The translations under genes and the position numbers were made by a program. Shown one piece after another: positions 24,084-31,615 of a DNA stretch of 36,514 nucleotides; within the stretch, counting starts at the first letter, position 1; every line of letters starts with the position of its first letter. This DNA comes from Lichenibacterium minor (GTDB lineage: Bacteria > Pseudomonadota > Alphaproteobacteria > Rhizobiales > Beijerinckiaceae): positions 1 to 36,514 of the forward strand of contig NZ_QYBB01000039.1 in the NCBI RefSeq assembly GCF_004137685.1. The letters run 5' to 3'. The notes under the pieces were generated by a model. The model was not told the DNA's origin, searched no databases, and was given only the letters and a program-made list of their open reading frames with translations.

Positions 24084-24868
24084 GCGCGTTCCTTGGCGGG
24101 CGAGGAGATGACGGCGGACAGGAAGGCGCGCGTGCGCGCCTCCCGCGGGCTTCCCAATACCTGGGCGGGCGGCCCGGCCTCGACGATGGCGCCGGCATCC
24201 ATGTAGATGACCTGGTCGGCGACCTCGCGGGCGAAACCGAGTTCGTGCGTCACCACCATCATGGTCATGCCGCTGCGCGCCAGCTCCCTCATCACGGCCA
24301 GGACCTCGCCGACGAGCTCGGGGTCCAGGGCCGAGGTGGGCTCGTCGAAGAGCATCAGCTTGGGCTTCATCGCGAGGGCCCGGGCGATGGCGACGCGCTG
24401 TTGCTGGCCGCCCGACAGCTGCGCCGGGTAGTTGCCCGCCTTGTCGGCGAGGCCGACCCGCGCGAGGAGCTCCAGCGCCTCGGCCCGCGCCTCCGCGGGC
24501 CTGCGCCGCTGCACCTGCACGGGCCCCTCCATGACGTTCTGGAGGGCCGTCATGTGGGCGAAAAGGTTGAAGCGCTGGAACACCATGCCGGTGCTCATGC
24601 GCTGGCGGGCGACCTCCGCCTCGCTCAGCACGTGGAGCGTGTCGCCCTCGCGCCGCCGCCCCAGCAGCTCGCCGTCGACATAGATGGCGCCGCCGTCGAC
24701 CGGCACGAGCTGGTTGACGGTGCGCAGCAGCGTGGTCTTGCCGGATCCGGAAGCGCCGATGAGGCACAGGACCTGACCTGGCGCCACGTCCAGCGACACG
24801 CCGCGCAGCGCCTTGAAGGGGCCGAAGGCGACCGCGACGTTGCGGATGGCGACGAGCGGCGGGGTCAC
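24080..24868 (-). CDS. Polar amino-acid ABC transporter ATP-binding protein
   Basis: This 262-residue GlnQ-type ATPase has Walker A GASGSGKT at about residues 38-45 and its Q-loop in VFQRFNLFAHM. The signature is LSGGQQQR, Walker B is LMLFDEPTSALDP, and the H-loop is in VTHELGF. The insertion 'RRREGDTLHVLSEAEVARQR' between Walker A and the Q-loop is usual for this subfamily. It is the only ATPase in operon B and must serve three binding proteins. GTG 24868 overlaps the permease stop (GTGA), and the stop overlaps the following binding-protein ATG (ATGA). It resembles the ATPase at 13838-14623 but is clearly a different gene, with DEPT instead of DEAT at Walker B. Confidence 0.93.
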   Translation of the reverse strand: MTPPLVAIRNVAVAFGPFKALRGVSLDVAPGQVLCLIGASGSGKTTLLRTVNQLVPVDGGAIYVDGELLGRRREGDTLHVLSEAEVARQRMSTGMVFQRFNLFAHMTALQNVMEGPVQVQRRRPAEARAEALELLARVGLADKAGNYPAQLSGGQQQRVAIARALAMKPKLMLFDEPTSALDPELVGEVLAVMRELARSGMTMMVVTHELGFAREVADQVIYMDAGAIVEAGPPAQVLGSPREARTRAFLSAVISSPAKERA

Positions 24869-25728
24869 CCGCGCCCCCGGGCGACGCCGCGGGCGAAGCG
24901 GCGCTCCAGCAGCATCTGCAACGGGGTGAGCACCGACACGACCGCGAGGTACCACAGCCCGGCGACGATCAGGAGCTCGATGACGCGGCTGTTGGCGTAG
25001 TAGATGTTCTCGGCGTTGTGCAGCACTTCCGGATATTGGATGACGCTCGCCAGCGAGGTGGTCTTGACCATGCCGATGAACTCGTTGCCGAGCGGTGGGA
25101 TGATGACCCGCATGGCCTGGGGCAGGATGATGCGGCGCAGCGCTTGGAGGCGCCCCATGCCGATCGTCTGGGCGGCCTCGTACTGCCCCTGGTCGACCGA
25201 CAGCAGGCCCGCCCGCACCACCTCGGACGTGTAGGCGCCCTGGTTGATGCCGAGCCCGAGGAGGGCGGCGAAGAATGGCGTCATGACGTCGACGGCCCGG
25301 GCCGACCAGACGCCGGGGATGCCGATCGTCGGGAACACGAGGGCGAGGTTGAACCACAGCAGCAGCTGGAGGATCACCGGCGTTCCACGGAACAGCCACG
25401 TGTAGCCGGCCGCGACGCCCCGCAGGACGGGGTTCGGCGTCAGCCGCATGATCGCCACGGCGACCCCGATCACGATGCCGAGCGCCATGGCGCAGACCGC
25501 CATCTCCACCGTGGCGACGATGCCGCTGACGATCACCGGCACGGTGAGGAACCTCCCCACGTAGTCCCATTCGATCTGCCCCTGCGCGAACGCGCGGACC
25601 AGCAGCGCCAAGGCCGCGACGATCAGGACCGCGGCCGCCCACCGCCCCCAATGGGTGCGCCGGGCGGTTTCCAGTTCGGACAGGTCGTCGAAACCGGCGG
25701 CGACGAGGCCTATGGTCCCATCGCTCAT
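24865..25728 (-). CDS. Polar amino-acid ABC transporter permease
   Basis: This 287-residue HisM/GlnP family permease carries an extra N-terminal cytoplasmic tail of about 28 residues (up to ARRTHWGRW) before the first helix. That makes it longer than the 222-residue permease of operon A. The core shows 'TWLFRGTPVILQLLLWFN' and the ATPase-contact loop 'EAAQTIGMGRLQALRRIILP', followed by 'VIIPPLGNEFIGMVKTTSL'. ATG 25728 overlaps the stop of the first binding-protein gene (ATGA). As sole permease of operon B it likely forms a homodimer. Its substrate would be a D- or N-carbamoyl-amino acid or a ureide, inferred only from the enzymes in the operon. Confidence 0.92.
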   Translation of the reverse strand: MSDGTIGLVAAGFDDLSELETARRTHWGRWAAAVLIVAALALLVRAFAQGQIEWDYVGRFLTVPVIVSGIVATVEMAVCAMALGIVIGVAVAIMRLTPNPVLRGVAAGYTWLFRGTPVILQLLLWFNLALVFPTIGIPGVWSARAVDVMTPFFAALLGLGINQGAYTSEVVRAGLLSVDQGQYEAAQTIGMGRLQALRRIILPQAMRVIIPPLGNEFIGMVKTTSLASVIQYPEVLHNAENIYYANSRVIELLIVAGLWYLAVVSVLTPLQMLLERRFARGVARGRG

Positions 25729-26546
25729 GGACGGGCGCCGTCGATCGTGACGGCGTCCACCGCGTTGCCGTCGAGCTTGTACGTGGCGAGGATCGCCCGG
25801 TAGGTGCCGTCCGCCATGAGGCCGCGCAGCGCGTCGGCCACGGCGTCGCGCAGGGCCGTCTCGTCCTTGCGGAAGGCGATCCCCTGGTACCCCGTCGCGA
25901 AGGGGTCGCCGAGCGTCCTGTAGACCCCCGGCTCGAGGCTCATCGCGTAGGGGATGGTTTCGCTGCCTTGGACGGCGGCGTCGATGCGGCCCTGCTTCAG
26001 CTGCCCGCGGGCGTCCACGGTGCTTTCTGCCGGCACGACCGTGATGGCGGGTCTGCCCGCCGCCTCGCAATTGGCCTTGCTCCAGGCGGAGATCTCGGCC
26101 GGGAAGGACGTCGAGCGGCTGGTCCCGACCTTCAGGCCGCAGACGTCGATGGGAGATCCGGCGGGGCTGGCGGCTGCGACATAGAATTGCGGGCCGGTCT
26201 TCAGGTAGTCGATGAAGTCCATCGTTTCTTCCCGAGCCGGCGTGTCGGTGAGGCCGCTGATCAGGAGGTCGGCGCGCCCGGTCTTCAGCGAGGGGATGAG
26301 CTGCTCGAAGGCGCTCTCGGACAACTCCACCTCGAGGCCGAGCCGCTTCGCCAACGCGGCGCCGAGCTCGACGTCGAGACCGGCCAGGCGCCCGGTCGCG
26401 GCGTCCTTGTATTCCATCGGGGCGTAGATGGCGTTGACGCTGGCGTGGAGCACGCCGGCCCGCCTGACGGCATCGGGGAGTTCGGCGGCACCGGCCGCAG
26501 AAGCGAGGCAACAGCCGAGGGCGGCGGCGAGGCGGGGCGGGATCAT
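25725..26546 (-). CDS. Amino-acid ABC transporter substrate-binding protein (first of operon B)
   Basis: This 273-residue family 3 periplasmic binding protein has a short signal peptide (MIPPRLAAALGCCLASAAGA, cleavage near residue 20). The mature protein shows 'NAIYAPMEYKDAATGRLAG', 'DLLISGLTDTPAREE', the cysteine-bearing DVCGLKVGTSRSTSFP and SKANCEA, and 'ARGQLKQGRIDAAVQGSETIPYA'. These mark it as a paralogue of the two binding proteins downstream. GAGGA lies 4-5 bases before ATG 26546, and the gene begins 27 bases after the carbamoylase stop. Its place directly ahead of the permease suggests it is the original partner of the importer, the other two being later additions. Confidence 0.9.
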   Translation of the reverse strand: MIPPRLAAALGCCLASAAGAAELPDAVRRAGVLHASVNAIYAPMEYKDAATGRLAGLDVELGAALAKRLGLEVELSESAFEQLIPSLKTGRADLLISGLTDTPAREETMDFIDYLKTGPQFYVAAASPAGSPIDVCGLKVGTSRSTSFPAEISAWSKANCEAAGRPAITVVPAESTVDARGQLKQGRIDAAVQGSETIPYAMSLEPGVYRTLGDPFATGYQGIAFRKDETALRDAVADALRGLMADGTYRAILATYKLDGNAVDAVTIDGARP

Positions 26547-26573
26547 GGGCGTCCTCGGGGTCGGAGGTCGGGG

Positions 26574-27530
26574 TCAGATGCGGGTCGTGGGCACCGGCTC
26601 GACCACGCCCGCCCGTTCGGCGATCACGGTGTAGTGCTCCGGCCGCCGGTGGGCCGCGAAGTTGAACATCTTGTCCTTGCCCTGCCGGCACAGGTCGAGG
26701 TCGCAATCCGCCACCACGACCTCGTCGCCGAGCGTCTCGGCCTCGGCGACGACGAGGCCGTTGGGGTCCACGATGCAGGAACCGCCGATCAGGCCCGACC
26801 CGTCCTCGTCGCCGGCCTTGGCCACCGCCACCGCCCAGGTGGCGTTCATGTAGGCGTTGGCCTGGGCGACGAGCTTGGAATGGAAGGTGCGCAGCGCACC
26901 GTCCTCCGTCGCCCCGCCGTTCGGATCGTAAGCGGCGGAATTGTAGCCGACGAGGACGAGCTCGACGCCTTGCAGCCCCAGCACGCGCCACGCTTCCGGC
27001 CAGCGCCGGTCGTTGCAGATCATCATGCCCGTGACCGCGCCATGCCAGGCCGGCCCCGCCCGAAACGCCGGGAAACCGCCGTCGCCGTATTCGAAGTAGC
27101 GCTTCTCGAGCTGCTGGAAGCGTGCACCCTCCCGCGGCTCGACGGAGCCCGGCAGGTGGACCTTGCGATATCGGCCGAGGATCCGCCCGTCGGGCTCGAC
27201 CGTGACGGCCGCGTTGAACCGCCGTCCTTCGGGGGTGAGCTCCGCGTAGCCGACGTGGAAGCCGATGCCGAGCGCCTTCGCCCGGTCGAACAGCGGCTGC
27301 ACCTCGGGATTCGGCATGGCGCGCTCGAAGTGGGCGTCGAGCGCATCGCCAGCGATCAGCCAGCGCGGGAAGAAGGTCGTGAAGGCGAGCTCCGGGAAGA
27401 CCGCCAGCGTGGCCCCGCGCGATGCGGCCTGCTCGAGCAGCGTCACCATGCGGGCCAAGGTCCCGGCCCGGCTGTCCGCCTTCTGGGTGGGACCCATCTG
27501 GGCGGCGGCGATCCTGATGACGCGGCTCAT
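26574..27530 (-). CDS. N-carbamoyl-D-amino-acid hydrolase (nitrilase superfamily)
   Basis: This 318-residue enzyme of the carbon-nitrogen hydrolase superfamily has the catalytic Glu-Lys-Cys triad in canonical D-carbamoylase context. E47 is in FPELAFTTFFPRW, K123 in YRKVHLPG and C172 in MMICNDRRWPE. The 'SVEPREGARFQQLEKRYFE' loop and 'GYNSAAYDP' are also typical of this group rather than nitrilases or beta-ureidopropionases. It hydrolyses an N-carbamoyl-D-amino acid to the D-amino acid, CO2 and ammonia in the cytosol. ATG 27530 is behind a strong GGAAGG. An in-frame upstream ATG at 27596 would add an unlikely arginine/serine-rich tail. It is the first gene of operon B, divergent from the LysR gene. 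Its identity anchors interpretation of the operon as D-amino-acid/hydantoin metabolism. Confidence 0.9.
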   Translation of the reverse strand: MSRVIRIAAAQMGPTQKADSRAGTLARMVTLLEQAASRGATLAVFPELAFTTFFPRWLIAGDALDAHFERAMPNPEVQPLFDRAKALGIGFHVGYAELTPEGRRFNAAVTVEPDGRILGRYRKVHLPGSVEPREGARFQQLEKRYFEYGDGGFPAFRAGPAWHGAVTGMMICNDRRWPEAWRVLGLQGVELVLVGYNSAAYDPNGGATEDGALRTFHSKLVAQANAYMNATWAVAVAKAGDEDGSGLIGGSCIVDPNGLVVAEAETLGDEVVVADCDLDLCRQGKDKMFNFAAHRRPEHYTVIAERAGVVEPVPTTRI

Positions 27531-27646
27531 CGTGCGGGCCTTCCAGCAGCGGCTCCCGGTTCGGCCCGGGAGCGACGACGCGCATGAAACTTGCATAGCT
27601 GGAGGGACATGCCAATCCGTCGCGCTATGATGAGATGCCGATCGCT

Positions 27647-27661
27647 ATTCATCGGATGAAT
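27647..27661. promoter_or_regulatory. Palindrome upstream of LysR gene, possible operator
   Basis: ATTCATC-G-GATGAAT is a perfect 15-base palindrome (27647-27661) ending two bases before the LysR start codon. It lies in the 133-base divergent region with the carbamoylase gene. LysR regulators typically bind dyads in such gaps and repress themselves. Its very close position to the ATG fits autorepression better than activation of operon B. Binding is inferred. Confidence 0.4.
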
Positions 27662-27663
27662 GG

Positions 27664-28581
27664 ATGACCCTCAGGCAACTCGAAATCCTGCGGGCGCTCA
27701 TCCGTTGTTCCACGACGGTCGCGGCCGCCCGGGACCTCGGCATGTCGCAGCCGGCCGTGAGCAACGCCTTGAAGGCGATGGAGGCGCAAGCCGGGTTCGC
27801 GCTGTTCGAGCGCACCAACAACAGGCTCTTCCCCACCGTCGAGGCGATGGAGATCCATGCCGAGTCGGAAACCATCTTCGCCCTGCACGGTCGGCTCGCG
27901 GCGAGGATGCGCGACCTCCGGGACGGCCGCTCGGGGCACCTCCGCCTCGTGTCCACTCCCCCGCTCGGCTACAGCGTCGTCCCCCCGGCCTTGAGCCGCT
28001 TCGTGGCCGCGCGACCTCGGGTGCAGGTGTTCTTCGACGTGCGCCGCTACGAAGGCGTCATCGAAAGCGTCGCGAGCGGGATCGCGGAACTGGGGTTCGC
28101 CCTCGGTTTCGACCACCACCCGGGCATCGCGTCGAAGGTGGTGGGGCGCGGCGAGATGGTCTGCGTGATGCCGCCCGACCATGCGCTGGCGGCGCTGGCG
28201 GTCGTGTCGCCGCGGGACCTCGCCGCTCATCCCTTCGTGGCGCTGGAACGCGGGACGCGCCTCGGCGAGGCGGTGAGGGGGAGCTTCGAGGCGACCGGCA
28301 CGCCGTTCCGTTCGACGATCGAAGTCCGTTACTGCAACACCGCCTGCGTGCTGGCGGGCGCGGGGGCTGGGGCCGCCGTGGTGGATCCCTTCTCCCCCCA
28401 CCAGGGAGGCAGCCACCGGCTGGCGATCCGCCCCTTCCGGCCCGAAACGCCGGCCGTGTCCCACGTGCTCTGGTCGGAAGCGCGTCCACTGTCGCGCCTG
28501 GCCCAGACGTTCCTCGCGGAGATCCACGCAGCCACCAGGACGGTCTCCGAGGTGACCTCGGCGGTCCGGCGTGGGAGCTGA
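27664..28581 (+). CDS. LysR-family transcriptional regulator
   Basis: This 305-residue LTTR starts MTLRQLEILRALIRC. The winged helix at residues 1-60 contains 'TTVAAARDLGMSQPAVSNAL' as helix-turn-helix, and the coinducer domain runs from about residue 92 ('GHLRLVSTPPLGYSVVPPAL'). Start choice: ATG 27664 is at the conserved family start, while the out-of-frame ATG four bases earlier is not in this frame. Divergence from N-carbamoyl-D-amino-acid hydrolase makes it the probable activator of operon B, with a substrate-derived coinducer. A 15-base palindrome lies immediately upstream. The protein resembles amino-acid or opine-responsive members such as NocR/OccR in general pattern, which fits but does not prove the assignment. 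Confidence 0.9.
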   Translation: MTLRQLEILRALIRCSTTVAAARDLGMSQPAVSNALKAMEAQAGFALFERTNNRLFPTVEAMEIHAESETIFALHGRLAARMRDLRDGRSGHLRLVSTPPLGYSVVPPALSRFVAARPRVQVFFDVRRYEGVIESVASGIAELGFALGFDHHPGIASKVVGRGEMVCVMPPDHALAALAVVSPRDLAAHPFVALERGTRLGEAVRGSFEATGTPFRSTIEVRYCNTACVLAGAGAGAAVVDPFSPHQGGSHRLAIRPFRPETPAVSHVLWSEARPLSRLAQTFLAEIHAATRTVSEVTSAVRRGS

Positions 28582-28904
28582 CGCGCTGGGCGGGTCCCCG
28601 AGTGGCGCCGCGACGCAAGCCTGCTTGCCGCGGCTCCATCGTCGTCCCGGCTCGGCCCATGATAGCGGCGGCCGACCGTCTCCACCGCTGCCCAGCGCGG
28701 ACGCGCGCCGCCGCTCGTGCGGCGCGACGGAGGTGCGTCGGCCTGTCCGTCGCCCGCTACGACGCCGTAGCCCCCGCCGAACCCCGTCGAGATACGGCAT
28801 CGCCCCCACCGGAAAGGTTTACTGACCGAGCCCTGCGAGGGTGGCATGGAGCCTGCAGCGAAGCTTGCCGAGGCTCCGCGTTCGCCGGACACAGGAGCCC
28901 CACC
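28582..28904. other. Gene-free stretch with one hairpin
   Basis: No credible coding sequence is seen in these 323 bases on either strand. CGCGCCGC (28704-28711) and GCGGCGCG (28719-28726) form an 8-base-pair hairpin with a 7-base loop, a possible but T-less terminator for the LysR gene. An AGGAG at 28892-28896 belongs to the next gene. Confidence 0.4.
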
Positions 28905-29524
28905 ATGCCGGACGAGGACGCTGCTTCCCAGGACGATGTCCGCGCCATCTATGGCGAGCCCGATCGCGCGCCGTCGCCAAACAGATGTCCCGCCTCGACG
29001 GGCACGCCAGGGCCTTCATCGGGCTGTCGCCCTTCCTGGTGATCGCTTCGGCGGACGAAGCGGGGCGGTGCGACGCCACCCCCCGGGGGGACGCGCCGGG
29101 TTTCGTGCGGGTCCTCGACGACCGCCGCCTCGCCCTGCCGGACCGGCTCGGCAACCGCCGGGTCGACACGATGCTGAACGTGGCCGCCAACCCCCAGGTC
29201 GGGCTGGTCCTCATGGTCCCGGGGATCGCCGAAACGCTTCGGGTGAACGGGCGTGCCCATCTGTGCCGCGACCCCGACATCCTCGCCGCCATGGCGGTGC
29301 GGGACCGCTGGCCGACGGCTGCGCTGCTGGTCGAGATCGAGGAAGTGTTCGTCCACTGCGGCAAGGCGATGATCCGGTCCGACCTGTGGAACCCCGAGAA
29401 GAGGGTGCCGCGCGACAGCTTCCCGACGCTCGGCCGCATCATGGCGGACCAGATGCCCGACCTGCTGGAGCCGGCGGCGGCCGACCGCTGGATCGCCGAC
29501 GCCGACGTGACCCGCCTTTACTGA
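28905..29524 (+). pseudogene. Pyridoxamine 5'-phosphate oxidase-family (FMN-binding split barrel) protein, apparent frameshift
   Basis: The main part of this protein is of the PPOX / MSMEG_1061 type: 'ARAFIGLSPFLVIASADEAG', 'PRGDAPGFVRVLDDRRLALP', 'NPQVGLVLMVPGIAETLRVN', 'EEVFVHCGKAMIRSDLW'. Its usual N-terminal helix is found in a different frame: ATG 28905, with AGGAG 8 bases upstream, reads MPDEDAASQDDVRAIYGEPD. The match then continues as 'RAVAKQMSRLDGHARAF' in the other frame. A single missing base near 28960-28967 would restore GEPDxRAVAK, the family pattern. So either the gene is frameshifted or the assembly has an error there. A shorter protein from ATG 28985 (179 residues) could still fold partly. 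Relatives bind FMN and act as general redox enzymes, and the substrate is unknown. Confidence 0.7.
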
Positions 29525-29529
29525 CGCGG

Positions 29530-29543
29530 GCCCCGGCCGGGGC
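29530..29543. terminator. GC-rich palindrome between convergent genes
   Basis: GCCCCGGCCGGGGC is a perfect 14-base palindrome that can form a 5-base-pair stem with a GGCC loop. It sits in the 26-base gap between the convergent PPOX-family and deacetylase-like genes. The position suits a bidirectional terminator, but there is no T-run, so this is weak. Confidence 0.3.
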
Positions 29544-29550
29544 GATCGGG

Positions 29551-30594
29551 TCAGGACCCGAAGCCGTCCAGGAAGGCGTCGAGGCAGCCTCCGATGGCGT
29601 CGATGGCGTAGCCGCCCTCCTGCACCACGAGGGTCGGCAACCCCAAGGCCTTCAAACGCGCGCCGATGTCGGCGAAGTCGCGCTCGTCGAGCGTCAGCAC
29701 GCCTATCGGGTCGTCGCGGTGGGCGTCGTAGCCGAGCGCTACCACGAGGACGTCGGCTCCGAACGCCGCCACCCGATCCGCCGCGGCGTCGAGCGCGGCC
29801 CGCATCGCTTCCCCGCCGGACCCGTGGGGCAAGGGCAGGTTGAGGTTGTATCCGTCCCCTTCGCCGTGCCCCGTCTCGGACGCGTAGCCGGTGAAGAAGG
29901 GGTAATAGTCGGTCGGGTCGGCGTGGATCGACACGGTCAGCACGTCGGGCCGGCCGTAGAAGATCTGCTGCGTGCCGTCCCCGTGATGGGCGTCGACGTC
30001 GACGATCGCCACGCGGCCGAAGCGGCCCCGCAGGCGCTGCGCCGCGATCGCGGTGTTGTTCAGGTAGCAGAAGCCGGTGGCGCGGTCGGCCCGGGCGTGG
30101 TGGCCGGAGGGGCGGCACAGCGCGTAGACGGCTTGGCTGCCCTCCAGCACCGCATCCGCCGCCGTGGCGGCCGTCTCCGAGGACCGCAGGATCGAGCGCC
30201 AGCTGTCGGGTCCCATCGGGACCGACAGGTCGCCGAGGTACCAGCCGACTTGGCCGACGAGGCCTTCGGCCGGGCAGTCGGGGCGCGCCGCCGCTTCGGG
30301 CCGGCCGCTCCAGTAAGGAAAGGTGTTCGGCCATACCTCGGGGCCGTGGTCCGGGAGCCTCGTCCAGCGTTCCCACGCGGTTTCGAGGAAGCGGAGGTAG
30401 GCGGGCGTGTGGACGCCGAGCGCCGGCCCGATGCCCTGCGCGGCCGGCCGTTCCGGGGTGATGCCGTGGAGCTCGAGCGCGCCGAGCAGCTTCCCGGTGC
30501 GGACGGGCAGGTCCTTGACGGGGACGATCCGGCCGAAGCGCATGTACTGCTGCGGCGCGTGGACCGCCTGATCCGGGTGGTAGAAGGCGCGCAT
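29551..30594 (-). CDS. Histone deacetylase-superfamily hydrolase (acetylpolyamine amidohydrolase-like)
   Basis: This 347-residue class II HDAC-like zinc hydrolase has its active-site motifs in order: RPSGHHARADRATGFCYLNN (H165/H166), DVDAHHGDGTQQIF (D201 and H203 as zinc ligands), GYDAHRDDP (D290, third ligand) and VVQEGGYA. Bacterial members of this branch remove acetyl groups from N-acetylated polyamines or similar amines in the cytosol. The protein begins with MRAFYHPDQAVHAPQ at ATG 30594, matching the family. An ATG at 30654, overlapping the stop of the broken ATPase gene, would add 20 basic residues and is less likely. A class III aminotransferase gene nearby supports a polyamine or acylated-amine pathway, though its direct neighbours upstream are decayed. 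Confidence 0.88.
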   Translation of the reverse strand: MRAFYHPDQAVHAPQQYMRFGRIVPVKDLPVRTGKLLGALELHGITPERPAAQGIGPALGVHTPAYLRFLETAWERWTRLPDHGPEVWPNTFPYWSGRPEAAARPDCPAEGLVGQVGWYLGDLSVPMGPDSWRSILRSSETAATAADAVLEGSQAVYALCRPSGHHARADRATGFCYLNNTAIAAQRLRGRFGRVAIVDVDAHHGDGTQQIFYGRPDVLTVSIHADPTDYYPFFTGYASETGHGEGDGYNLNLPLPHGSGGEAMRAALDAAADRVAAFGADVLVVALGYDAHRDDPIGVLTLDERDFADIGARLKALGLPTLVVQEGGYAIDAIGGCLDAFLDGFGS

Positions 30595-30650
30595 GCGGGT
30601 CGGTCTCCGGGGGGCTTGGCGGGGTTCGGGCTGGGGGCAGCGGCGCGTCG

Positions 30651-31190
30651 TCATGGTCCCGCGTCGCCGCCTGCCGGCGGCGTCCAGCGGCGCCCCGGGA
30701 CGCTGTCGAGCAGGCTTCTCGTGCAGGGGTGCCGCGGGGCGCCGAACACGTCGGCGGTCGCGCCCTGCTCGACGATGGCGCCGTCCCGCATCACGGCGAT
30801 GCGGTCGCAGATCTCGGCGGCGACGCGCAGGTCGTGGGTGATGAACGGCATCGTGAGCCCGGGCCGCTGCCGGATGTCGGACAGCAGTTCCAGCACCTGG
30901 GCCTGCACCGAAACGTCGAGCGCCGACACGGGCTCGTCGGCGATCAACAGTTCGGGGTCGAGCGCCAGCGCGCGGGCGAGGCCGATGCGCTGGCGCTGGC
31001 CGCCGGAAACCTCGTGCGGGTAGCGGTCGGCGGCGCCCGGGTCGAGCTTCACCAGCGCGAGCAGCTCGCGCGCCCGTTCCAGCGCCGCGGCGCGGGGCAG
31101 GCCGTGGGTGACCGGGCCTTCCGCGATGGCATCGCCCACCGTGCGGCGCGGGTTCAGCGACGCGGAGGGGTCCTGGACCATCATGGCGCG
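30651..31190 (-). pseudogene. Peptide-type ABC transporter ATP-binding protein, C-terminal part
   Basis: The frame starts in the middle of an oligopeptide-type ATPase (DppF/OppF-like): 'MMVQDPSASLNPRRTVGD' is the Q-loop region. After it come the signature VSGGQRQRIGLARAL, Walker B LLIADEPVSALD, the H-loop in FITHDLRV, and the peptide-transporter C-terminal 'HPCTRSLLDSVPG'. Walker A and the N-terminal 80 or so residues are absent. At about 31190 the sequence switches into a binding-protein fragment in another frame. The stop overlaps a possible ATG of the deacetylase-like gene (ATGA), suggesting that the original operon order was ATPase followed by hydrolase. Without Walker A the product cannot hydrolyse ATP. 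Confidence 0.75.
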
Positions 31191-31194
31191 GCGC

Positions 31195-31615
31195 CGTCCC
31201 TGATGTGGCTGAGCACCGCGCGGGCGCGGGGCGACACCTCCGTGGCGAACGCCATGACCGAGAACACGACGTCCTCCGCCGTGAAGGGCCGGCCGTCGTG
31301 CCACCTGATGCCGTCCCGAAGGTGGAACGTGTAGGTCAGCTTGTCGTCGCCGACGTCCCAGGACCTGGCGAGGTAGGGCAGCGGCTCCAGCTTCGGCGTG
31401 AACGCGAGGAGGCCCTGGAAGACCTTGGCGGCGGCCATGAGGGTGGGCGCCTGGTTGTTGACGCCCGGCACGAGGATCGGCGGCTCGGGCGTGAGCATGG
31501 TCTACAGGATGCCGCCGCGCTTCGGCGCGGCGCCCTGGGCCAGGGCATCCCGGGTGCTCAGGAGCACGGGGCCGAGGGCGGCGGCGGCCAGGAGGTCGCG
31601 GCGGGTCAGCGGCAT
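31195..31615 (-). pseudogene. Peptide-type solute-binding protein (family 5), N-terminal part with premature amber codon
   Basis: ATG 31615, with GGGAG 7 bases upstream, opens a signal peptide beginning MPLTRRDLLAAAALGPVLL and ending after DALAQ, Tat-like with RR. After AAPKRGGIL an in-frame TAG (31502-31504) interrupts. The same frame continues as 'TMLTPEPPILVPGVNNQ', 'AAKVFQGLLAFTPKLEPLP', 'TYTFHLRDGIRWHDGRPF', ending at 'RARAVLSHI' near 31195, where an ATPase fragment begins. TAG could derive from CAG by one transition. Only about 140 of some 520 residues remain. This is the start of the same decayed operon as 30651-31190, with the rest of the binding protein, the permeases and the head of the ATPase deleted. 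It belongs to a different subfamily from the remnant at 6684-7251. Confidence 0.75.

Noticed and set aside
6684..31615. Idea that the two binding-protein fragments (6684-7251 and 31195-31615) are the two halves of one gene split by an inversion
   Set aside because: Their conserved patterns fit different peptide-binding subfamilies and their partners differ (permease head versus ATPase tail), so a single split gene is not supported.
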